DNA from: Roseovarius sp.
GTDB lineage: Bacteria > Pseudomonadota > Alphaproteobacteria > Rhodobacterales > Rhodobacteraceae
DNA: 7,623 bases
NCBI GenBank assembly: GCA_007125415.1
Contig: SLDH01000075.1
Coordinates: 1 to 7,623, forward strand
Direction of reading: 5' to 3'
In this document: positions 1-6,016 of the stretch, piece after piece
Position numbering within the stretch: the first letter of the stretch is position 1
How the letters are laid out: each line of letters starts with the position of its first letter
The notes under the pieces: generated by a model
The model's input: the letters and a program-made list of their open reading frames with translations, nothing else
Told to the model about the DNA's origin: nothing
Databases searched by the model: none
Made by a program: the position numbers and the translations under genes

Positions 1-271
1 AGCCCTGCGATGTGGGCAGGCCCGCCGCATCCGCGAGATCCTTGATCGCCACGGGCAACCCGTGCAGCGCCCCGCGCCACGGCCCCGCATCCACCGCGCG
101 CGCCTCGGCCATCAGATCGGCCTCGTCGCGCAGCGACACGATCGCGTTCACCTTGCCGTTCGCCGCCGCCACCCGTGCGAGTGTGGCCTGCATCAGCGCC
201 TCGGCACTCATTGTGCCCGCCTTCATCGCGGCAAGCTGCGCGGCGGCCCCGCGAGGCAACGCATCATCCAT
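1..271 (-). CDS. Amidase-signature (AS) family hydrolase, N-terminal part only
   Basis: Reading leftwards from the ATG at 271, an open frame of 90 codons runs off the window edge without a stop. The N-terminus is typical of AS enzymes: an alpha-helical start, then VNAIVSL (residues 41-47) and LHGLPVAIKDLAD (69-81), then LPTSQG at the edge. K77 in the IKD motif is the position of the catalytic Lys of the Ser-cisSer-Lys triad. The two serines would lie outside the window. The family hydrolyses amide bonds in the cytoplasm; substrate is not predictable from this part. It does not look like GatA, whose N-terminus differs. The start is fixed by a GAGGG box at 278-282, six bases before the ATG. prfB lies 131 bases upstream on the same strand, with a possible terminator between. 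Family assignment is firm, function is not. Confidence 0.85.
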   Translation of the reverse strand, partial: MDDALPRGAAAQLAAMKAGTMSAEALMQATLARVAAANGKVNAIVSLRDEADLMAEARAVDAGPWRGALHGLPVAIKDLADAAGLPTSQG

Positions 272-277
272 GACCAA

Positions 278-282
278 CCCTC
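278..282 (-). promoter_or_regulatory. Ribosome binding site of the amidase
   Basis: GAGGG on the minus strand, six bases before the ATG at 271. An out-of-frame ATG at 284-282 overlaps this box, so the box decides for the downstream start. Confidence 0.6.
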
Positions 283-311
283 ATGGTATCGCTGAAAAGC
301 GCATCATCCGA

Positions 312-334
312 CTTTCATTGTTCCCAAAATACTC
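312..334 (-). other. A/T-rich conserved-looking intergenic motif (GAGTATTTT ... AACAATGAAAG)
   Basis: On the minus strand a 23-base A/T-rich stretch begins GAGTATTTT, continues through GGG and ends AACAATGAAAG. It stands out in a GC-rich gap between prfB and the amidase. From memory, intergenic sequences of the form GAGTATTT-(few bases)-GATGAAA recur in Rhodobacteraceae genomes, usually after a GC-rich hairpin. That recollection could not be checked here. Position after the hairpin at 345-368 fits a 3'-end or RNA-processing element, but no function is shown by the sequence. Confidence 0.4.
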
Positions 335-344
335 ACAATCCCGA

Positions 345-368
345 CCCCGCAGCCTGCCCGGCGCGGGG
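345..368 (-). terminator. Candidate terminator hairpin downstream of prfB
   Basis: CCCCGC at 345-350 pairs with GCGGGG at 363-368, and GCC at 352-354 with GGC at 360-362, leaving a five-base loop and one bulged A at 351: nine base pairs, all G-C. It starts 35 bases past the prfB stop in the direction of transcription. No U-tract follows directly; the nearest T-rich run (TATTTT) is about 15 bases on, inside the A/T-rich motif at 312-334. An intrinsic terminator is therefore possible but atypical. Confidence 0.4.
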
Positions 369-402
369 GAAAGTGAGGGCCGTTGGGCGCAGAGCACCTC
401 GT

Positions 403-1530
403 TCACTCCACACCCTGCGCCTCGGCGCGGCTCTTGCCACTGAGATCCATCGCCAGTGTCGCGGCCATGAACTGATCGAGATCGCCATCGAGCACGCCCT
501 TGGTATCGGAGGTCTCGACCGCGGTGCGCAGATCCTTCACCATCTGATAGGGTTGCAGCACGTAAGAGCGGATCTGGTTGCCCCAGCCCGCATCCCCCTT
601 GGCTTCATGGGCCTCGTTGATGGCCTGATTGCGCTTGTCGAGCTCAAGCTGATAGAGCCTAGATTTCAGCGCCTTCATGGCGATGTCGCGGTTCTGGTGC
701 TGGGATTTTTCCGAACTGGTCACCACGATTCCGGTGGGATGATGGGTGATCCGCACCGCCGAATCGGTCTTGTTCACATGCTGGCCACCCGCACCGGAAC
801 TGCGATAGGTATCTATGCGGATGTCGTTCGGGTTCACCTCGATCTCGATATTGTCATCGACCACCGGATAGACCCAGACCGAGCAGAAGGACGTGTGCCG
901 CTTGGCGGCCGAATCGAACGGGCTGATCCGCACGAGCCGGTGCACGCCCGACTCGGATTTCAGCCAGCCATAGGCATTGTGGCCGCTGATCTTGTAGGCG
1001 GCGGACTTGATGCCCGCCTCATCCCCGTCGCTTTGCGATTGCAACTCGACCGTATATCCCCGCCGCTCGGCCCAGCGCACATACATCCGCGCCAGCATCG
1101 CCGCCCAGTCGCAGCTTTCGGTGCCGCCCGCGCCCGCATTGATCTCCAGAAAGCTGTCATTGGCATCCGCTTCGCCATTGAGCAGCGCCTCCAGCTCTTT
1201 CGCGGCGGCCCGCTTGGCGAGAGCGCTCAGGGCGGCTTCGGCCTCCTCCACGACGGCGGTATCCTCTTCCATCTCGCCAAGCTCGATCAGTTCGCGATTG
1301 TCACTCAGTTCCTGCTGGATGCTGTCATGGGTTTCCAGCGCATCCACCAGCGCCTGGCGCTCGCGCATCAGCTTTTGCGCGCGCGCCGGGTCGTTCCAGA
1401 GCTCGGGATCTTCCACGCGGGCGTTGAACTCCTCGAGCCGGTGCCGAGCGGTCTCCCAGTCCATGCGCTGGCGCAAAAGCTCCAGCGAGGTTTCGATCTC
1501 GGAGACAAGTGTCTGTATTTCGGCCCGCAT
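403..1530 (-). CDS. prfB: Peptide chain release factor 2 (RF2)
   Basis: RF2 recognises UAA and UGA stop codons in the ribosomal A site and triggers hydrolysis of peptidyl-tRNA. The 375-residue protein is full length for the family. The N-terminal helical domain covers roughly residues 1-110. The anticodon-like SPF tripeptide at 203-205 marks RF2 rather than RF1 (which has PxT), and the GGQ catalytic loop lies at 248-250 in [19 protein letters not shown]. Residue 244, equivalent to position 246 in E. coli, is Ser, not the Thr of E. coli K-12. The frame is continuous: where E. coli prfB has the in-frame UGA of its autoregulatory frameshift site, this gene reads CGC ATG GAC TGG (R22-M-D-W25). 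The ATG at 1530 follows an AGGGA box at 1538-1542. mrcA ends 77 bases upstream on the same strand. Confidence 0.97.
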   Translation of the reverse strand: MRAEIQTLVSEIETSLELLRQRMDWETARHRLEEFNARVEDPELWNDPARAQKLMRERQALVDALETHDSIQQELSDNRELIELGEMEEDTAVVEEAEAALSALAKRAAAKELEALLNGEADANDSFLEINAGAGGTESCDWAAMLARMYVRWAERRGYTVELQSQSDGDEAGIKSAAYKISGHNAYGWLKSESGVHRLVRISPFDSAAKRHTSFCSVWVYPVVDDNIEIEVNPNDIRIDTYRSSGAGGQHVNKTDSAVRITHHPTGIVVTSSEKSQHQNRDIAMKALKSRLYQLELDKRNQAINEAHEAKGDAGWGNQIRSYVLQPYQMVKDLRTAVETSDTKGVLDGDLDQFMAATLAMDLSGKSRAEAQGVE

Positions 1531-1537
1531 TCTGCTT

Positions 1538-1542
1538 TCCCT
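1538..1542 (-). promoter_or_regulatory. Ribosome binding site of prfB
   Basis: AGGGA on the minus strand, seven bases before the ATG at 1530. It supports this ATG as the true start. Confidence 0.6.
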
Positions 1543-1558
1543 GGCTGCTGCATCTGCG

Positions 1559-1587
1559 GTGATAGCGCAGCCCCATCAGCGCGGCAA
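1559..1587 (-). promoter_or_regulatory. Possible sigma-70 promoter of prfB
   Basis: On the minus strand, TTGCCG (1587-1582) and TATCAC (1564-1559) are separated by exactly 17 bases, each matching the sigma-70 consensus at four of six positions. Initiation would fall near 1552, giving a leader of about 22 bases that includes the ribosome binding site. The match is moderate and read-through from mrcA is equally possible. Confidence 0.33.
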
Positions 1588-1607
1588 GCCTGCCCCATTG
1601 CACAGGC

Positions 1608-4130
1608 TCAGTAGAGTCCGCCCGAACTCATGGAGCCGAAGGTTGCCCGCTCGCCCACCTGCGCTGTCCCGCCCGATGAGGTGGTGACATCACGCACCTG
1701 CTCGCGCTGGCCGGAGCTGACGAGATCGAGGTCACTGCCCATGGCGAACCCGCCATCATACATGATGCCGAAGACCGGCTCTTCGCCCTCGCGGAAACAC
1801 TCGGCCACGACATGGCTGCCGCTGGCGTCATCGGGCAGGCGCGCGCCGGTTGAACGGTCAATCCGGATGAAGTCACAGGCCTGCGGCACCTCGAAGGGCC
1901 CGCCGCCGTATTTCCTGACGGCCTCGCTCATGAAGCGCTGGAAGACCGGGCCGCAAAGCGTGCCGCCATAGGACCCCCGCCCCATGGGGCGGGGCTGATC
2001 GAATCCGATATAGCACCCCGCGACGATATTGCTGCTGTAGCCCACGAACCAGGCATCCCGCGCCTCGTTGGTGGTGCCCGTCTTGCCGGCGATCGGCACG
2101 GGCAGGTTGACCCGTGACGCTGCGGTGCCGCGTTCGACCACGCCTTCCATCATCGCCGTCAACTGATAGGCGGTGACCGGATCCATGATGCGGCTGCGGT
2201 TCGAGACGATCCGCGGGCTGCGGTCCGCCGCGATGGCAGGATCGTCGCATTCGATGCAGTCGCGCTGGTCATGGCGATAGACGGTCTTGCCATGGCGGTC
2301 CTGCACCCGGTCCACGAGCGTCGGCTGCACCCGCTCGCCACCATTGGCGAACATCGCGTAAGCCGCCACCATCTTGTAGAGCGTGGTTTCCTCGGAGCCG
2401 AGCGAATTGGCCAGGAAGCGGCCCATATTTTCATAGACGCCGAAACGCTCGGCATAATCGGCGACCACATCCATCCCCACCTCCTGGGCGAGGCGAATGG
2501 TCATGAGGTTTCGCGACATCTCGATGCCGGTGCGCAGCGGCGTGGGCCCGTAGAAGCGGTTCGACGCGTTGCGCGGCCGCCACAGGCCCTGCGGCGTGTC
2601 GATCTCGATCGGCGCATCCACAACGATCGTGGCGGGAGAATAGCCGCTGTCAAGCGCTGCCGCATAGACGAAGGGCTTGAAGGCCGAGCCCGGCTGGCGC
2701 TGCGCCTGCGTGGCACGGTTGAACACCGAATGCTGGTAGGAGAAGCCGCCCTGCATCGCGAGCACACGCCCGGTATGCACATCCATGGCCACGAACCCGC
2801 CCTGAACCTCGGGCACCTGCCGAAGGCTCCAGCGGATGAAATCGCCACTCCCGTCCTCGGTCATCCGCCGCACATGCACCACCTCGCCGCGCTCGAACTC
2901 CTGCGCGAAGCCACCGGAAAGCCAGCGGATATCCTCACGCGGGATCACATGCGGCTCGGCCTCGGTCTCCTCCACGCCCTCGATGCCCACGCGCATCTGC
3001 TCTTCACCGATCTCGAGCACCACGGCGGGGTGCCACGTGCCGTTGAGATCCACATCACGCGACACCCGGACGCGCGACAGCGCCTCGCGCCACTGCGCCT
3101 CGTTGTCGAGCACGTCCTCCGGCAGCGTCTTGCCTGTGCCGCGCCAGCGGCCCCGCGCCCGGTCATAGCGCTCAAGCTCGAGCCGGAGCGCCTCCGCGGC
3201 GACGACCTGCATTTCCGGGTCGATCGTGGCGCGCACGGAAAGGCCGCCGGTGAAAAACTCGTCCTCACCGAAATCCGTCGTCAACTGGCGCCGGATTTCA
3301 TCGGTGAAGTAGTCCCGCGGGGGCAGGGAGCGCGAGAAGGGCTCGAAATCACCGTTCTGCACCGAGCGCAGCGGCTGAACCACCTCGATGGCATACTCCA
3401 TCTCGGTCAGATAGCCCTCGTCCAGCATCGCGCCCAGCACGTAATTGCGCCGCGCCATCAGCCTGTTTTGCTGGCGTACCGGGTGATAATCGCTTGGGGC
3501 CTTGGGCATGGAGGCGATGAAGGCGGCCTCATGGGGGGCCAATTCCTCGAGCGTCTTGTTGAAATAGGTCTGCGCCGCCGCGACCACGCCATAAGAGTTC
3601 TGGCCGAGGAAGATCTCGTTGAGGTAAAGCTCGAGGATCGCTTCCTTGTCGAGCGTGCCTTCGATCCGGGTGGCGAGGATGATCTCCTTGATCTTGCGCT
3701 CAAGCTGCCTGTCGCCGCTCAGAAGAAAGTTCTTCATCACCTGCTGGGTGATGGTGGAGGCACCGCGCAGGTTTTCGCCGCGGCTTTCAATGGCTTCATA
3801 GATCGCCGCCGCGATGCTGCGGGCATCAAAGCCGGAATGTTCGTAGAAATTCCGGTCCTCGGCCGAGATGAAGGCCTGCTTGACCAGATCGGGAATTTCC
3901 TCGGCAGGCGTGAAGAGGCGGCGTTCCTGCGCGAATTCGTCGATGATGCGCCCCTCGCCGGAGTAGATCCGGCTGATCGTGGGGGGCTGGTAATTGGCGA
4001 GGCTTTCATGGCTGGGCAGGTCCTTGCCATAGATATGAAAGATCGCGCCGATGCTCAGCGCGACCATCATGATCCCCAGCGTGAAAAGGCTGAAAACTGT
4101 GCCCAGAAATGTCAGAATGGCCCGGATCAA
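1608..4130 (-). CDS. mrcA: Penicillin-binding protein 1A, bifunctional peptidoglycan synthase
   Basis: This class A PBP polymerises lipid II into glycan strands and crosslinks the stem peptides; it is anchored in the inner membrane and acts in the periplasm. The 840-residue protein has one N-terminal membrane segment (about 4-34). The GT51 glycosyltransferase domain follows with EDRNFYEHSG at 91-100 (catalytic E91), GASTITQQ at 123-130, RKIKE at 145-149 and ILELYLN at 165-171. An OB-like insert spans about 320-435. The transpeptidase domain (about 440-735) has SAFK with nucleophile S482, SRN at 539-541 and KTGT at 683-686. A tail of roughly 100 residues ends in GGLY. A CxxC pair (C625, C628) lies between transpeptidase motifs. 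The start is TTG at 4130: no ATG or GTG lies between it and the in-frame stop at 4184-4182, and the next Met residues fall inside the membrane segment. It lies 123 bases after amiC. Confidence 0.97.
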   Translation of the reverse strand: MIRAILTFLGTVFSLFTLGIMMVALSIGAIFHIYGKDLPSHESLANYQPPTISRIYSGEGRIIDEFAQERRLFTPAEEIPDLVKQAFISAEDRNFYEHSGFDARSIAAAIYEAIESRGENLRGASTITQQVMKNFLLSGDRQLERKIKEIILATRIEGTLDKEAILELYLNEIFLGQNSYGVVAAAQTYFNKTLEELAPHEAAFIASMPKAPSDYHPVRQQNRLMARRNYVLGAMLDEGYLTEMEYAIEVVQPLRSVQNGDFEPFSRSLPPRDYFTDEIRRQLTTDFGEDEFFTGGLSVRATIDPEMQVVAAEALRLELERYDRARGRWRGTGKTLPEDVLDNEAQWREALSRVRVSRDVDLNGTWHPAVVLEIGEEQMRVGIEGVEETEAEPHVIPREDIRWLSGGFAQEFERGEVVHVRRMTEDGSGDFIRWSLRQVPEVQGGFVAMDVHTGRVLAMQGGFSYQHSVFNRATQAQRQPGSAFKPFVYAAALDSGYSPATIVVDAPIEIDTPQGLWRPRNASNRFYGPTPLRTGIEMSRNLMTIRLAQEVGMDVVADYAERFGVYENMGRFLANSLGSEETTLYKMVAAYAMFANGGERVQPTLVDRVQDRHGKTVYRHDQRDCIECDDPAIAADRSPRIVSNRSRIMDPVTAYQLTAMMEGVVERGTAASRVNLPVPIAGKTGTTNEARDAWFVGYSSNIVAGCYIGFDQPRPMGRGSYGGTLCGPVFQRFMSEAVRKYGGGPFEVPQACDFIRIDRSTGARLPDDASGSHVVAECFREGEEPVFGIMYDGGFAMGSDLDLVSSGQREQVRDVTTSSGGTAQVGERATFGSMSSGGLY

Positions 4131-4156
4131 CTGCGCCCCCGCGTGACTGTCGCCCC

Positions 4157-4185
4157 CATATAGGCATCCTGTGGCACAAGGTCAA
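4157..4185 (-). promoter_or_regulatory. Likely sigma-70 promoter of mrcA
   Basis: On the minus strand, TTGACC (4185-4180) is followed after exactly 17 bases by TATATG (4162-4157), matching the consensus at five and four of six positions. Initiation near 4150 would give a leader of about 20 bases to the TTG codon. This places the promoter between amiC and mrcA, so mrcA need not depend on read-through, and it limits how far upstream the start codon could be. Confidence 0.55.
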
Positions 4186-4253
4186 AAAGGAACGCGGCGG
4201 CGCGCGCCTTTTCGCGCAACGTCATGGAAATATCCCGGAGGCAGATGCCGGGC

Positions 4254-5456
4254 CTATTGGCGCACCAGTTCGGACCGCGCCGCATCGGCCTGCCGCCAGG
4301 CGAAGATGGCGTCGCGCACCGCATGGGCCATTTCGGCGCGCCACGCCGGATCGACCAGATTCCCGCGGTCCGTCTCGGACGAAAGAAAGCCCACCTCCAG
4401 CAGCACCGACGGCACACTCGGGGACCGCAGGACCGAAAAGCTCGCCGCCCGCAGGGGCCGCCGGTTGAGCCGCAGCCCATGCTTCTCGATGCCAAGGCGC
4501 AGCGCCTCGGCCAGTTGTTCGCTGCGGGGCGCGGTTTCGAGGCGGGCGAGATCCATCAGCACCCCGGCCACCACATCACCCTGACTGCTGAGATCCACGC
4601 CCGAGAGAATATCGGCGCGATCATGACGCTCGGCCAGCGCCGCGCTCGCGGCGTCCGATGCGCTGTCGGACAGGGTATAGACCGTGGCCCCATGCGCCAT
4701 GCCCTCACTCACGGCATCCGCATGCAGGCTGATGAAGAGATCGCCCCGCACCTTGTGCGCGATGGAAACCCGCTCATCGAGCGACACGAACCTGTCATCC
4801 TCGCGCGTGAGCACCACATCCACATCTCCCGAGCGCAGCAGCACCTCCCGGAGTTCATGGGCGAAGGTCAGCATCACCTCCTTTTCGAGCACGCCGCCCT
4901 GATCGGCGCCCGGATCGATGCCGCCATGGCCCGGATCGAGCACGATCACGAAGCGCGCGTCCCCGGGCTTTGGCGGCATCACGATGTCCTCGCTCCAGAG
5001 CGCGCCCTCGGGCGCGCCGGCGGCGGCGGCGAAGCTTTCGTCGTCGCCTTCGGTAAGCACCACGTCGAGGCGCGCCTGCCCCGTGCTGCGGTCGATGGTC
5101 ATGTCGGCGGTGCCGAAGAGAAAGGGCGGCTCGAACTCGACGACCATGCGCGACCAGCCGGGGCGAAACTGGCCCATGCGCACCGTTTTCACCGCATTGC
5201 TCTGATTGAGGGTCGCGGGCTCGATCCCGCGCCAGTCAACTTCCCGAAAGTCAAGCACCAGCCGGCGCGGCTCATCGAGCGTGAAGATTCGGAAAGGCAC
5301 ACCCTGGCTGAGGCCCAGCACGATCTCGAGGCCGCCATTGCGCGTATCACGCAGGACGGATGTTTCGGGATCCGGCCGCGCAAGGCCGCTGAATTCCTGC
5401 GCCGAGACAGCCGCCCCCATCAGGGCCAGCAGGATTGCCAGGGCTCTCATGATCAT
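4254..5456 (-). CDS. amiC: Periplasmic N-acetylmuramoyl-L-alanine amidase (Amidase_3) with AMIN domain
   Basis: The enzyme is a zinc hydrolase that cuts the bond between N-acetylmuramic acid and L-Ala, splitting septal peptidoglycan at division. From the start chosen here (400 residues) there is a signal peptide with cleavage probable after AVSA (residue 19). An AMIN peptidoglycan-targeting domain (about 31-135), a linker, and an Amidase_3 domain (about 169-388) follow. Zinc ligands expected for the family are visible: H177 in DPGHGG, E191 and H245 in SLHADA, with catalytic E354 in LLEVGFLSS. Residues about 265-313 match the inserted helical segment that blocks the active site in AmiA/B/C until an EnvC- or NlpD-like LytM partner moves it. 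The start at 5456 has GGAG at 5463-5466. An upstream in-frame ATG at 5492 would add 12 residues and has only a weak ribosome site. mrcA follows after 123 bases. Confidence 0.95.
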   Translation of the reverse strand: MIMRALAILLALMGAAVSAQEFSGLARPDPETSVLRDTRNGGLEIVLGLSQGVPFRIFTLDEPRRLVLDFREVDWRGIEPATLNQSNAVKTVRMGQFRPGWSRMVVEFEPPFLFGTADMTIDRSTGQARLDVVLTEGDDESFAAAAGAPEGALWSEDIVMPPKPGDARFVIVLDPGHGGIDPGADQGGVLEKEVMLTFAHELREVLLRSGDVDVVLTREDDRFVSLDERVSIAHKVRGDLFISLHADAVSEGMAHGATVYTLSDSASDAASAALAERHDRADILSGVDLSSQGDVVAGVLMDLARLETAPRSEQLAEALRLGIEKHGLRLNRRPLRAASFSVLRSPSVPSVLLEVGFLSSETDRGNLVDPAWRAEMAHAVRDAIFAWRQADAARSELVRQ

Positions 5457-5462
5457 GCTGCT

Positions 5463-5466
5463 CTCC
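5463..5466 (-). promoter_or_regulatory. Ribosome binding site deciding the amiC start
   Basis: GGAG on the minus strand, six bases before the ATG at 5456. That start puts a short basic n-region directly before the hydrophobic core of the signal peptide; the ATG at 5450 would be 12 bases away and the ATG at 5492 has no comparable box. Confidence 0.55.
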
Positions 5467-5574
5467 GCCGGTATCCGGTCTTGCTTTTGCATATCGTATC
5501 ATCTCGCGCGCGGGCAGGCGACCGGAACTTGCATTTCAAGACCCCTGCATAACTCGGTATGGGCGAAGAAACGA

Positions 5575-5610
5575 GGGCAGCGCCTGCCGGGGGGCAGGCA
5601 GGCGCTGCCC
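5575..5610 (-). terminator. Strong GC hairpin with downstream T-rich run, upstream of amiC
   Basis: GGGCAGCGCCTGCC at 5575-5588 is the exact reverse complement of 5597-5610, giving a 14-bp perfect stem with an eight-base loop. Read on the minus strand it is followed by TCGTTTCTT; on the plus strand no T-run follows. It therefore looks like a rho-independent terminator for leftward transcription, insulating amiC from whatever reads in from the right. The T-run is interrupted by C residues, so efficiency is uncertain. Confidence 0.55.
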
Positions 5611-5626
5611 GGCGTTGCCGCCGGGC
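5607..5626. repeat. 8-bp inverted repeat overlapping the 5575-5610 hairpin
   Basis: GCCCGGCG at 5607-5614 pairs with CGCCGGGC at 5619-5626 around a TTGC loop. Bases 5607-5610 are shared with the longer hairpin, so the two full-length stems cannot both form. On the minus strand this one is transcribed first. Function is not evident. Confidence 0.5.
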
Positions 5627-5645
5627 GGGAAGGTTTTCGCAGTGG

Positions 5646-5656
5646 TGCATTATGCA
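5646..5656. repeat. TGCATTATGCA palindrome
   Basis: A perfect 5+5 palindrome with a single central base, set in a short A/T-rich patch of a GC-rich gap. The form would suit a dimeric regulator site. I recognise no regulator with this sequence, and no promoter with a good -35 box lies around it on either strand. Confidence 0.25.
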
Positions 5657-5740
5657 GAGATCTTATTTCACAGGCGGTCGGATTGACCGGCCCGGTTTGG
5701 ACGGGCGCCGCCCGCACCGAGCGCGCTGCCCGCTTGCGTG

Positions 5741-5767
5741 CCCGGGATCAGGGGAATGCGTCCCGGG
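5741..5767. repeat. 7-bp inverted repeat CCCGGGA / TCCCGGG
   Basis: CCCGGGA at 5741-5747 and TCCCGGG at 5761-5767 enclose a 13-base loop. A shorter CGGGC-GCC-GCCCG hairpin lies nearby at 5702-5714, and CGGTC/GACCG pairs at 5675-5689. In DNA this GC-rich some such pairing is expected by chance; they are listed because the gap is unusually dense in them. Confidence 0.3.
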
Positions 5768-5871
5768 GGAGCGCATCGCTGGGCCACGGCACGGCGATCC
5801 GCCAGTTGGTCTGCAGCGTTTTATGGTGCCACCTACGCAAGAGCTCTGACCGGCGCGCGTAGGACCGCCAA

Positions 5872-5977
5872 ATCGCCGGGCCGTCACGCCGAAGGCGTGC
5901 CGATCCCCAAAGGCGCACCTCCGGTGCGACGGGGCGGCCCAGCGATGCGCGGCGGCCTGCGGCCTTGATCCCGCGCA
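5872..5977. repeat. Structured multi-hairpin element, possible interspersed palindromic repeat
   Basis: Outer arms ATCGC (5872-5876) and GCGAT (5942-5946) pair, then GGGCC (5878-5882) with GGCCC (5936-5940), across a single C/A mismatch and with GT/AC continuing past a five-base bulge. Inside sit two hairpins of the same design: CACGCC-GAA-GGCGTG (5885-5899) and CGCACC-TCC-GGTGCG (5914-5928), each 6 bp with a three-base loop. A further stem follows, TGCGCGG (5946-5952) with CCGCGCA (5971-5977), enclosing GGCC-TGC-GGCC (5954-5964). The arrangement is too ordered for simple GC richness. It resembles REP-type or other short non-coding repeats, but copy number cannot be seen from one window. It could also act at the 3' end of the aminotransferase transcript, 40 bases past that stop. 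The whole 5457-6016 gap holds no gene that I can support. Confidence 0.45.
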
Positions 5978-6016
5978 GGAGCGCTTTGATCGGGTCAACC
6001 TGCATCACGCCGCCCG

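Noticed and set aside
1554..1570. CTGCG/CGCAG hairpin between mrcA and prfB
   Set aside because: Five base pairs with a seven-base loop and no T-run; it overlaps the candidate prfB promoter and is within chance expectation.
4234..4252. Hairpin CCCGG/CCGGG just after the amiC stop, followed on the minus strand by ATATTT
   Set aside because: Only 5 bp with a nine-base loop and no proper T-run; too weak to call a terminator between amiC and mrcA.
5457..5492. Longer amiC start at 5492
   Set aside because: It would put 12 polar residues before the signal peptide and has no good ribosome site, whereas 5456 has GGAG at ideal spacing.
5493..5539. Promoter-like fragments upstream of amiC (TACGAT at 5498-5493, TTGAAA at 5539-5534, minus strand)
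   Set aside because: Neither has a partner box at 16-18 bases; I could not define an amiC promoter.
5748..6008. An 86-codon minus-strand frame starting nine bases after the aminotransferase stop
   Set aside because: It runs straight through the multi-hairpin element, is Arg-rich without recognisable domains and lacks a good ribosome site. I treat it as a by-product of the repeat, though conservation in relatives would change that.
5457..6016. tRNA, CRISPR, insertion-sequence ends or integrase fragments in the large gap
   Set aside because: No T-loop or cloverleaf, no regularly spaced direct repeats, no transposase-like frame and no target-site duplication could be found.
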